Assembly: GCA_043801935.1 (NCBI GenBank)
Contig: JAZDLO010000072.1
Coordinates: forward strand, 1-6,111
Reading direction: 5' to 3'
Length of the DNA stretch: 6,111 nucleotides
Source: JAZDLO01 sp043801935
GTDB taxonomy: Bacteria > Actinomycetota > Thermoleophilia > RBG-16-64-13
Shown: positions 1 to 5,466 of the stretch, in pieces
How positions within the stretch are numbered: the first letter of the stretch is position 1
Layout: every line of letters starts with the position of its first letter
The notes under the pieces: generated by a model
What the model saw: the letters and a program-made list of their open reading frames with translations, nothing else
The model's database searches: none
Told to the model about the DNA's origin: nothing
Translations under genes and position numbers: made by a program

Positions 1-164
1 GGGTTCTTCCCTTGGTGGGCGTGGCCGTTTCGTCCCGCGGGGTGGGGGGCCCCGAGGGGCGCGCCGCGGGGCCCCCGACTCAGGCTTCGTCTCGTCTTTC
101 GGGTGCAGTGAGGGCAGAGCAAAGCCCCGATCCGGTGAAGCAGAACCTGGCCAGCGAGGGCGGG
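1..164. other. Intergenic stretch downstream of tetR, no gene seen
   Basis: This stretch lies beyond the stop codon of the TetR-family gene. Reading frames cross it on the plus strand, but they have neither a ribosome site nor recognisable protein sequence, and they run into the antisense of the tetR gene. The left part (about 33-77) is almost pure G and C and folds into a strong hairpin, listed separately. Nothing else could be identified. Confidence 0.6.
45..76. terminator. GC-only hairpin, possible terminator
   Basis: GGGGGCCCCG (45-54) is perfectly complementary to CGGGGCCCCC (67-76). They are separated by a 12-base loop that itself contains the palindrome GGCGCGCC (58-65). The hairpin lies about 90 bases past the tetR stop and could end that transcript, or one arriving from the left on the plus strand. 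Neither side has a proper T run, and the plus-strand side has only short T clusters, so a factor-independent terminator role is uncertain. Confidence 0.35.
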
Positions 165-821
165 TCAGTCTTTTTGGGGGGCTTCCGGCGGGGCCATGTC
201 CCGTATGAACAGATCGAGAATGCTCGCCGAATAGCCCTCGCTGATGTACTCCTCCCGGCTCATGAGGCGGGCGATATCCTCCGACCAGGCGAAGACGATG
301 AGCTGCCAAGCCGCCAGCATCGGATCCATATCCTGGCGGATAGTGCCCTGTTCCTTGCCCTGCTCCACCAGCGCGGCGATCTCCCCGAGCACTTGCAGTT
401 GCTGTCTGCCGAAGCGCGAGGCGAGGTCTGAATCGCGGGGGGCGAGGACGAACTCGAACACCGGAATGACGAAGCCCAGCTCCGCTGCCATGAAAGATGA
501 GTGAGCCTGGCCGGTCTCCCTGAGACGTTCGAGCATGTTGGGATTCGACGAGATCCTAAGCCAGCGCGAGACTCGTTCATACACAGAATCCATCGCGGCG
601 ACAAGCATGTCGTTCCTGCTGTCGAAGTGGGCATACAGAGCTTGTGCGGTCACACCGACGGCCTCTGCTATCCGGTGCACGGTGGTCCCGTTCATGCCGT
701 GTTTTCCCAAGAGCCTGTAGGTCGCCTCGCCGATCTCAGCCCGTCTCTCGGCCTGGGTCCGCCGGACGCGCTTGTTCGATTCGGGCTGCTCGTCCCCGGA
801 CGGCTCTATCTCTGTTGACAC
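165..821 (-). CDS. TetR/AcrR-family transcriptional regulator
   Basis: A 218-residue protein of normal length for the TetR family, predicted to be a dimeric one-component repressor in the cytoplasm. After a charged tail (residues 1-25), the N-terminal three-helix DNA-binding domain runs from about 26 to 72. Its helix-turn-helix is TTVHRIAEAVGVTAQALYAH (46-65), followed by F66 and the typical D/N-M-L start of helix 4. The remaining helical part (about 75-210) would be the ligand-binding and dimerisation domain; its sequence does not reveal the ligand. The start is a GTG at 819-821, with AGGGAG (complement of 830-835) eight bases upstream. It is transcribed divergently from the CocE-like hydrolase across a 231-bp gap with two palindromes at 853-882, the usual arrangement for a TetR repressor controlling itself and its neighbour. 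That regulatory link is inferred; the family assignment is firm. Confidence 0.93.
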   Translation of the reverse strand: MSTEIEPSGDEQPESNKRVRRTQAERRAEIGEATYRLLGKHGMNGTTVHRIAEAVGVTAQALYAHFDSRNDMLVAAMDSVYERVSRWLRISSNPNMLERLRETGQAHSSFMAAELGFVIPVFEFVLAPRDSDLASRFGRQQLQVLGEIAALVEQGKEQGTIRQDMDPMLAAWQLIVFAWSEDIARLMSREEYISEGYSASILDLFIRDMAPPEAPQKD

Positions 822-852
822 CTACCAAGCTCCCTGCTAGGTTTGACGTTAC

Positions 853-871
853 TTGATTGACATCAATTCAA
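853..871. promoter_or_regulatory. Candidate operator 1 (TTGATTGA-CA-TCAATTCAA)
   Basis: The core ATTGA-CA-TCAAT (856-867) is a perfect inverted repeat. It extends to TTGATTGA / TCAATTCAA (853-871) if one base is looped out. It lies in an AT-rich island within GC-rich DNA, 32 bases from the tetR start, and contains the exact -35 consensus TTGACA (857-862) reading towards the hydrolase. It is a plausible binding site for the adjacent TetR protein, but the assignment rests only on position and symmetry. Confidence 0.5.
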
Positions 872-885
872 TTATGGCATAACTC
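857..885 (+). promoter_or_regulatory. Possible promoter for the hydrolase gene
   Basis: TTGACA (857-862) matches the -35 consensus exactly. A 17-base spacing leads to TAACTC (880-885), a poor -10 box. Both elements overlap the two palindromes, so any promoter here would be controlled by operator occupancy. The resulting leader to the ATG at 1053 would be about 160 bases. The weak -10 keeps this tentative. Confidence 0.3.
872..882. promoter_or_regulatory. Candidate operator 2 (TTATG-G-CATAA)
   Basis: A perfect 11-bp inverted repeat directly beside operator 1, with centres about 15.5 bp apart. On the minus strand the overlapping CATAAT (complement of 871-876) is a five-of-six match to a -10 box for tetR. 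A repressor bound here or at operator 1 would therefore block tetR transcription. No convincing -35 box was found for that direction. Confidence 0.4.
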
Positions 886-1052
886 ATACCAGGGAGGAGG
901 CATACGGAGCGGTCGCACCTTCGGGATGACGACGTTCCAGCTGTGCCGTGCGGTTGTTCGTAGCCCCGTTGCGTGAGTACTCGGCCCACCAGGGGCGACA
1001 CGGTCGGCTGCAGAGGTAGTCCAGTGGCGCAAATCTAGAGATTGGAGATGAG

Positions 1053-2816
1053 ATGGCCCTGAAGGAACCGGTCTACGACAATATGATCCAAGAGCGCGAC
1101 GTGATGGTGAAGATGAGGGACGGGGTGCACCTGGCTGTCGACGTCTACCGGCCCAAGGCCGCGGGTAAGTACCCGGTCCTCTATGCGTGCGCCGTGCATA
1201 ACAAGGATCTGCAGCGGCCCGAGGTCGCTGAAGCGTTACCGCCCCAGCCGGCTTACGCCAGCCTGTGGTACGGCGTCATCGAAGGCGGCGACACCAAACG
1301 TCTCATCGCCAACGGGTACGTTCACGTGATCGCCGAACCTCGGGGGGTAGGCAAGTCCGAGGGCGACTACGGCGACGAGGAGTGGGACCACTATGACATG
1401 ATCGAGTGGATAGCCGCTCAGCCCTGGTGCGACGGCAAGGTGGGGATGATCGGGATCTCTGCCTATGGCGGCGAGCAGTTTCGGGCGGCCGCGCAGCAGC
1501 CGCCGGCCCTCAAGGCCATCTTCCCGTACGACTCCATGGGCTGCTACAGCGGCATGTGGAGCATGAGGGAGTTCCACCCCGGCGGCGTCTTCCACATGAT
1601 GCCGTACCTCCTGGGCATGTTCAGTTGCGTGCACGAAGGTTGCGGCCGGCCGGGCCCACTTCCGCCGGAACTGGAGGAGAAGTGGGAGTGGGCCATGAAC
1701 AATCCCGACTACATGATGTACGCCCATCTCTGGAACATCCTCACCCAGAAGGGGCAGCGGAGCGGGATGACGTTTTGGACTCTCATCGACCCGTACGACT
1801 ACACCGAGCTCCTGGAAGAGAGCGAGAAGAAGTTCGAGAAGATCAAGATCCCCTACGTCTGCGGCTCGTTCGCCGGCGCCTACACCTACAAGATGCACTG
1901 GCAGGGCGCCCAGCACTGGTTCATGAACGCCAAGGGCGTGCCGAAGAGAAGGCTGGTCCTCAACCCGCCGGCGCACCTCGAGCGGCCTTTCCATTCGATG
2001 CACGACGAGATCATCCGGTGGTACGACTACTGGCTCAAGGGCATCGAGACGGGCGTCATGGACGATCCGCCGGTGAAGACGTGGATCATGGGCGAGAACA
2101 AGTGGCGGACCTTCTCCGACTGGCCGGTGCCCGAGACCCAGTGGACCAAGTTCTACCTGGACAGCTGGGAGAGACTGACCACGGAAGAGTCGCTTCCCCA
2201 CGAGCAGACTCAGAGTTACAACCCGGATCCCGACGTCTTCACCCAGATGCCGCTCAAGAAGACCATGAAGGTGGAAAGACTCCGGTATATGACCGAGCCT
2301 CTGCCGGACGATCTGCTGATCGTAGGCCCCTGTTCGCTCACCATCCACGCGGCGCTCGACCAGGACGACACAAACTGGATCGTCGCGCTCAGCGACGTGG
2401 GCCCGGACGTGTCCGTGCGTACCCAGCGCGAAGGCGAGCGCTTCGTGCCCGACGATCTACCTGAGCGCGAGTTGACCCGAGGCTGGCTGAAGGCTTCGCA
2501 TCGGGCCCTCGATCCCCAGCGGACCGAGCCCTGGGCTCCATTTCACAAGTTGACGCGCGAAGCTCAGCAGCCGGTGGTCCCCGGCGAAATCAACGAGTAC
2601 CAGATCGAGCTTCTTTCCACGGCGAACATGTTCCTTCGCGGACATCGCATCTGCGTGGACATCATGAGCTTGGACGTGCCCACCGGCACCGCCGGCTTGA
2701 GCAACATCGAATACATAGGTAACCACGTTTGCAGCAGCAAGACCGTCACACACGGCGTCTACCACAACGCCGAATACCCGTCGCACCTGCTGCTGCCCGT
2801 GATACCGCTGACCTGA
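1053..2816 (+). CDS. CocE/NonD-family alpha/beta hydrolase (X-Pro dipeptidyl-peptidase S15-like)
   Basis: A 587-residue cytoplasmic protein without signal peptide. Residues about 10-335 form the alpha/beta-hydrolase (peptidase S15) domain: MRDGVHLAVDVYRP near 21-34, the AEPRGVGKSEGD segment (94-105), and the nucleophile-elbow motif GISAYGG (134-140) with Ser136. His308 (NPPAH) fits the catalytic histidine, followed by the family-typical WYDYWLKGIETG (323-334). Residues about 360-587 are the C-terminal jelly-roll domain, ending in the typical SHLLLPVIP. Known family members cleave esters such as cocaine or acyl-peptide bonds; the substrate here cannot be told. Oddly, residues 254-290 contain no aspartate where the catalytic acid is expected, and His49 stands where family members have the oxyanion tyrosine. 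GGAG (1044-1047) lies five bases before the ATG. The gene is divergent from tetR and ends at a strong terminator. Confidence 0.92.
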   Translation: MALKEPVYDNMIQERDVMVKMRDGVHLAVDVYRPKAAGKYPVLYACAVHNKDLQRPEVAEALPPQPAYASLWYGVIEGGDTKRLIANGYVHVIAEPRGVGKSEGDYGDEEWDHYDMIEWIAAQPWCDGKVGMIGISAYGGEQFRAAAQQPPALKAIFPYDSMGCYSGMWSMREFHPGGVFHMMPYLLGMFSCVHEGCGRPGPLPPELEEKWEWAMNNPDYMMYAHLWNILTQKGQRSGMTFWTLIDPYDYTELLEESEKKFEKIKIPYVCGSFAGAYTYKMHWQGAQHWFMNAKGVPKRRLVLNPPAHLERPFHSMHDEIIRWYDYWLKGIETGVMDDPPVKTWIMGENKWRTFSDWPVPETQWTKFYLDSWERLTTEESLPHEQTQSYNPDPDVFTQMPLKKTMKVERLRYMTEPLPDDLLIVGPCSLTIHAALDQDDTNWIVALSDVGPDVSVRTQREGERFVPDDLPERELTRGWLKASHRALDPQRTEPWAPFHKLTREAQQPVVPGEINEYQIELLSTANMFLRGHRICVDIMSLDVPTGTAGLSNIEYIGNHVCSSKTVTHGVYHNAEYPSHLLLPVIPLT

Positions 2817-2863
2817 TGGGATAAGGCCGGGACAATCGACTGACATCGTCCCCCTCTCTCCTA

Positions 2864-2895
2864 CCCTGGGTGGGGTTCCTGCGCCCCACCCAGGG
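2864..2895 (+). terminator. Terminator hairpin after the hydrolase gene
   Basis: CCCTGGGTGGGG (2864-2875) pairs perfectly over 12 bp with CCCCACCCAGGG (2884-2895) around the eight-base loop TTCCTGCG, followed by CTTTGTCTG. It starts 48 bases past the hydrolase stop codon. The T-rich tail is short, but it lies on the plus-strand side only, which points to termination of the hydrolase transcript. Confidence 0.75.
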
Positions 2896-2933
2896 CTTTG
2901 TCTGCGCGAGTCCCACCGTGCCCCCTTGTCGTT

Positions 2934-2949
2934 GAGGCCGAGGGGCCTC
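2934..2949 (-). terminator. Short hairpin after the lipoprotein gene
   Basis: GAGGCC (2934-2939) and GGCCTC (2944-2949) form a perfect 6-bp stem with a four-base loop, 12 bases beyond the stop codon of the minus-strand lipoprotein gene. No T run follows on the minus strand, so this would be a tail-less terminator or a transcript-end stabiliser. The call is low confidence. Confidence 0.35.
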
Positions 2950-2961
2950 TTCCGCCCGCCT

Positions 2962-4011
2962 CTATTGGTAGGTATCGGGTGCCCCGACCGCGCTTCCGGA
3001 CGCGGCGCCCAGCAGCGGCGCCATGAACGTCCCAAGGGTATCCTCCATGGCCTTCTCGAGTGCGGTCCACGGTTGGACCGAGGCGGGTGGCTCCACGGTG
3101 ACGGGCTCGTTGATGTCTTGCAGAGATATCATCGCGCTCAGGATTATCGCGTTGAGTCCATCGGCGTCCTCACCGGACGGGGGCGTCATGCGCGCACCGG
3201 CCGTGACCTTCAGGACCGCAAAGCTGTCTTTTGCGATCCAGAGATCGGCCGCGAGGTCGGTGAACATCGCCTGCAATTGCTTCTGCATCTCCTGCAGCTC
3301 GCCGGCACTCGGCAAAGATGAGGCTGTTCCCATGAGCCCGTCTCCGGACCCGGAGGGATCGAGGAGCTTCATGAGCTCTCCGCTCTGCATAAGCCCGACC
3401 ACGTCGGCCATCATCTTCGCCAGATCGGGCGAAGCGGCTAGATGGTAGACGGCGGCGCCGTCGATCGTCTCTTCCCCGACGAGCCGCAGATCCGCCATCC
3501 AGGTGGTCGGGTCGAGGCCCATGTCGGCCAGCAATTGCTGGATCTCCGTCACCTTGGTCACTTGTCCGGAAGCATCGCCCAGCATTTGCTGCATCTCCGG
3601 CGGCGCCTCATACCACTGGTCCATGAACCGGAACCAAACCTTGTCGCCGAGCAGCTTCATGCCGACGTCCCTGACCTGTCCGGCCACAGAGACACTCACC
3701 GTGAACTCTCCGGCCCGCTGGTCGCTCTCGAAGGCCAGCGTCCCCGACACCTTCATGGGTTGACCGACGAGTGCCATGGCCTCTTCCGGCAACTCCACGC
3801 CGGGGTCGACATCGAACGAAACGGCGACCTCGAAGCTTCCCTTCGCGCTGACCATCTCCTGGGAGGCGGCGACCGCTTGTGCCAGGATGCCCTCAGGGGA
3901 TAGGTCGGCGGAGGCCGGTCCGGCGGTCTGGGCGCTGGTTCCGCAGCCGGCGGCCCCTGCGAGAAGCACGAGCGTGACTACCATGAATAGAGCTATCGAC
4001 AGCCTTCGCAC
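2962..4011 (-). CDS. Putative LppX/LprG-like lipoprotein
   Basis: A 349-residue protein starting at the GTG at 4009-4011; AAAAGGAG (complement of 4017-4024) is five bases upstream. The upstream ATG at 4081-4083 keeps the frame but lacks such a site and would bury the signal peptide. A short MRR basic start, a hydrophobic core (about 5-19) and a lipobox ending A-A-G-C (Cys23) mark a lipoprotein anchored on the outer face of the membrane. The mature part has alternating beta-strand patterns (SGTLAFES about 89-96, FTVSVSVAGQVRDVGMKLLG about 103-122), then W126 and W133, EETIDGAAVYHLA (180-192) and DLWIAKDSFAVLKV (256-269). These resemble the LppX/LprG half-barrel proteins, which carry lipids in mycobacteria. 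No ligand can be assigned. It converges with the hydrolase and diverges from the flavoprotein. The lipoprotein call is firm; the family is moderately supported. Confidence 0.85.
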   Translation of the reverse strand: MRRLSIALFMVVTLVLLAGAAGCGTSAQTAGPASADLSPEGILAQAVAASQEMVSAKGSFEVAVSFDVDPGVELPEEAMALVGQPMKVSGTLAFESDQRAGEFTVSVSVAGQVRDVGMKLLGDKVWFRFMDQWYEAPPEMQQMLGDASGQVTKVTEIQQLLADMGLDPTTWMADLRLVGEETIDGAAVYHLAASPDLAKMMADVVGLMQSGELMKLLDPSGSGDGLMGTASSLPSAGELQEMQKQLQAMFTDLAADLWIAKDSFAVLKVTAGARMTPPSGEDADGLNAIILSAMISLQDINEPVTVEPPASVQPWTALEKAMEDTLGTFMAPLLGAASGSAVGAPDTYQ

Positions 4012-4057
4012 GGTGACTCCTTTTGTTCGCCCGGCATCCGCGGGTCTCTGTGTGGTC

Positions 4058-4078
4058 CGGCACGCAGGCTTCGTGCCG
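4058..4078. repeat. Inverted repeat CGGCACG-N7-CGTGCCG in the lipoprotein leader
   Basis: Perfect 7-bp arms (4058-4064 and 4072-4078) flank the seven-base spacer CAGGCTT. It lies 47-67 bases upstream of the lipoprotein GTG. It could be an RNA hairpin in that gene's leader or an operator; its sequence does not match an operator I know. Confidence 0.45.
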
Positions 4079-4079
4079 C

Positions 4080-4097
4080 CCAATACTTGCCTATTGG
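4080..4097. promoter_or_regulatory. Candidate operator CCAATA-N6-TATTGG
   Basis: A perfect 6-bp inverted repeat with a six-base spacer, next to the CGGCACG repeat and inside the divergent gap between the lipoprotein and flavoprotein genes. Its spacing (18 bp overall, just under two helical turns) is compatible with a dimeric regulator. No regulator for it is encoded in the window. Confidence 0.4.
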
Positions 4098-4141
4098 CAT
4101 GTTATCGGCGGAGGGCGACCGATGCTTCAGTGTGCGGCGCC

Positions 4142-4160
4142 GGTCGTTAGGCGTACGACC
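4142..4160. promoter_or_regulatory. Candidate operator GGTCGT-N7-ACGACC
   Basis: A perfect 6-bp inverted repeat ending exactly one base before the proposed -35 box of the flavoprotein promoter, a position suited to an activator. A further copy of the half-site, CGACCG (4116-4121), lies 20 bases to the left and is also an inverted match to CGGTCG (4141-4146). Confidence 0.45.
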
Positions 4161-4190
4161 TTGGGCTGGATCGATCCGATGGGGTAGGAT
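4161..4190 (+). promoter_or_regulatory. Putative promoter of the flavoprotein gene
   Basis: TTGGGC (4161-4166) and TAGGAT (4185-4190) are separated by 18 bp. TAGGAT is a good actinobacterial -10 box for the housekeeping sigma factor. Transcription would start near 4197, giving a leader of about 28 bases that contains the AGGAGG ribosome site at 4215-4220. Confidence 0.55.
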
Positions 4191-4224
4191 GACGGCCGGA
4201 CACAGGTCGAATTGAGGAGGATCG

Positions 4225-4812
4225 ATGCGAGTACTGGGCATCAACGGCAGCCCCCACAAGGACGGGAACACGTCGGTCATGCTGGGGTGGGTGCTGGACG
4301 AGCTCGAGGGGGAGGGCATCTCCACCGAGCTGTTCCACCTGGCCGGCAGGCCCCTGGCCGGCTGCATCGATTGCCGCAAATGTTTTCAGACCAAGGACAA
4401 ACGCTGCGGCGGATCTCCCGATGCGCTGAACGAGGTCATCGAGAAGATCCTCGACGCCGAGGGGGTGGTGATCGGCGCTCCGACCTACTTCGCCAATGTC
4501 TCGGCCAACGTCAAGGCCCTGCTGGAACGGGTGGGAATGGTGAACATCGCCAACGATTGGATGCTGAAGCGGAAGGTGGGCGCCGCGGCGATCGTGGCCC
4601 GCCGCGGCGGGGCGATCGACGCGTTCAACGCTGTGAATCACCTGTTCTTGCACGCGCAGATGATAGTTCCCGGCTCCTCCTACTGGAACATGGGATACGG
4701 CTGGCACGGTCGGGATGTCGAGCAGGACGCCGAGGCGGAGCAGACGATGCGTACTCTCGGTCAGAACATCGCCTGGGTGCTGAAGAGGACCGTTTCGGAT
4801 CCTACCGACTAG
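4225..4812 (+). CDS. Flavodoxin-fold NAD(P)H-dependent oxidoreductase, iron-sulfur flavoprotein-like
   Basis: A 195-residue cytoplasmic protein of the NADPH-dependent FMN reductase / flavodoxin-like family. The FMN phosphate loop is GINGSPHKDGNTS (5-17), and the second flavin-contact segment is GAPTYFANVSANVKALLERV (84-103), where family members usually read P-x-Y-F-x-x-x-S. Between them lies Cys47-x2-Cys50-x2-Cys53-x7-Cys61, the compact cysteine motif of archaeal and bacterial iron-sulfur flavoproteins (Isf), which bind a 4Fe-4S cluster and FMN and pass electrons between ferredoxin-type donors and acceptors. The protein is therefore probably a homomeric redox carrier or reductase; the partner is unknown, and some relatives may not hold a cluster. 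The start is ATG with AGGAGG four bases upstream. It has its own predicted promoter, diverges from the lipoprotein gene and converges on the next gene with only 29 bases between. Confidence 0.9.
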   Translation: MRVLGINGSPHKDGNTSVMLGWVLDELEGEGISTELFHLAGRPLAGCIDCRKCFQTKDKRCGGSPDALNEVIEKILDAEGVVIGAPTYFANVSANVKALLERVGMVNIANDWMLKRKVGAAAIVARRGGAIDAFNAVNHLFLHAQMIVPGSSYWNMGYGWHGRDVEQDAEAEQTMRTLGQNIAWVLKRTVSDPTD

Positions 4813-4841
4813 TCATCCGTCCGTCGCCCGGCGGGCCTTGC

Positions 4842-5261
4842 TCAGAGTGCCCGCATGCGGTTGTTCCGGGGATTGTGCTCGACCTCAGCCATCCCCAGAG
4901 CCTCCATCACCGGCGGGACGTAGTTCGCAAAGCGACCGCGGAGACCCTTCTTCAAGCCGTACCAGCCGCCCACGGGGTTCTTCGGCGACCGGGCCCACGC
5001 CTCGACGGTGCCTTCCGCGGGAGTCTTCTGCTCATCGGCGCTGCCCAGCGGCATCCAGTCACCGTGGGCCTTGAGCATCGCCTGGAGGTCCGGAAGGCAG
5101 CGGAGTAGGTAGCGGACCTCGGTCTTGGAGGCCACCACGACCAACGCGGGCGGGTCCGTCGCCTCGTCGCGATACGCCTGGATATCCGACTGCCCGCCGG
5201 GAGTCTTGACTTGCCACGGGTCGTCCCGCGTACCCGTTCCCTTCACGTCGTTCTCTGCCAT
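4842..5261 (-). CDS. Small protein of unknown function
   Basis: A 139-residue soluble, charged protein with no signal peptide or membrane segment. I chose the ATG at 5259-5261 (MAENDVKG) because GGAG (complement of 5268-5271) lies six bases upstream; the ATG at 5271-5273 would add four residues and has no clear ribosome site. The sequence looks like a compact, conserved bacterial family rather than a spurious frame: a GTGTRDDPW opening (8-16), HGDW (66-69), a tryptophan- and glycine-rich PVGGWYGLKKGLRGRFANYVPP stretch starting at residue 96, and a basic end NPRNNRMRAL (130-139). It contains a single cysteine, Cys55. I cannot name a function. The basic, Gly/Trp-rich C-terminal third could bind nucleic acid or a partner, but that is speculation. 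It is divergent from the SQR-like gene, so the two may share the regulatory region at 5340-5414. Confidence 0.75.
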   Translation of the reverse strand: MAENDVKGTGTRDDPWQVKTPGGQSDIQAYRDEATDPPALVVVASKTEVRYLLRCLPDLQAMLKAHGDWMPLGSADEQKTPAEGTVEAWARSPKNPVGGWYGLKKGLRGRFANYVPPVMEALGMAEVEHNPRNNRMRAL

Positions 5262-5339
5262 CTCACGCTCCATTACCGAAGGTTCCCAAGCTCCGCACTA
5301 CCCCAAAGAACGCCCTGGGCAAACCCGGATGGAGGTGTC

Positions 5340-5350
5340 ATACCTGGTAT
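5340..5350. promoter_or_regulatory. Perfect palindrome ATACC-T-GGTAT
   Basis: An 11-bp perfect inverted repeat in the divergent gap, 116 bases before the SQR-like ATG and 78 bases before the start of the small minus-strand gene. Its last base is the first base of a possible -35 box TTGCGT (5350-5355). The ATACC/GGTAT half-sites resemble those of CsoR-family repressors, which include persulfide sensors of sulfide-oxidation genes. No such repressor is encoded in this window. Confidence 0.45.
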
Positions 5351-5376
5351 TGCGTACTATTGCCCGATATGCGAGA

Positions 5377-5392
5377 ATACCCCCCGGGGTTT
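5377..5392. promoter_or_regulatory. Candidate C/G-tract operator ATACCCC-CC-GGGGTTT
   Basis: ACCCC (5379-5383) and GGGGT (5386-5390) are perfect inverted arms around CC; the outer AT/TT bases match at one of two positions. The half-site repeats the ATACC of the palindrome at 5340-5350, about 39.5 bp away centre to centre. It lies where the start of an SQR-like transcript could be if TTGCGT (5350-5355) and GAGAAT (5373-5378, 17-bp spacing) form its promoter. Confidence 0.4.
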
Positions 5393-5414
5393 AGATGCGC
5401 GGGGCCCGGGGTTT
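5383..5414 (+). repeat. Direct repeat CCCGGGGTTT, two copies 22 bp apart
   Basis: Exact copies at 5383-5392 and 5405-5414 start 22 bp apart, about two helical turns, which would put both on the same face of the DNA. They precede the SQR-like gene by 52 bases. The first copy overlaps the C/G-tract inverted repeat. Protein binding or leader RNA structure are both possible. Confidence 0.55.
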
Positions 5415-5466
5415 GCTGGAGGCTTCAAGCGATGACGTTCACGGTATGGCAGGGAGGTCCCGATCC

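Noticed and set aside
926..976. A 16-codon plus-strand frame (MTTFQLCRAVVRSPVA) before the hydrolase, a possible leader peptide
   Set aside because: It has only a weak CGGG-like sequence upstream, does not overlap a hairpin that suggests attenuation, and frames this short are common by chance.
1048..1062. A four-codon frame (ATG at 1048) overlapping the hydrolase start
   Set aside because: The GGAG lies directly against this ATG, leaving no room for initiation; the spacing fits the ATG at 1053 instead.
1236..2348. A 370-codon open frame antisense to the hydrolase gene
   Set aside because: It is an artefact of high-GC codon bias opposite a clear hydrolase. It has no ribosome site, and its low-complexity His/Val/Leu/Arg composition matches no family.
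1406..2464. A 352-codon same-strand frame inside the hydrolase gene
   Set aside because: Arg/Ala/Pro-rich +2/+3 shadow of the hydrolase with no ribosome site; the main frame is intact throughout, so this is not a frameshifted gene.
4012..4083. An upstream ATG (4081-4083) extending the lipoprotein by 24 residues
   Set aside because: The extension would place charged residues before the signal peptide and lacks a ribosome site, whereas the GTG at 4011 has AAAAGGAG at ideal spacing.
4826..4836. GCCCG-G-CGGGC palindrome between the convergent flavoprotein and small-protein genes, considered as a terminator
   Set aside because: Only a four-base-pair stem with a three-base loop can actually form, and there is no T run.
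4212..5108. A 298-codon frame overlapping the flavoprotein and the next gene
   Set aside because: It is Arg/Gly-rich, crosses two well-supported genes in other frames and shows no domain.
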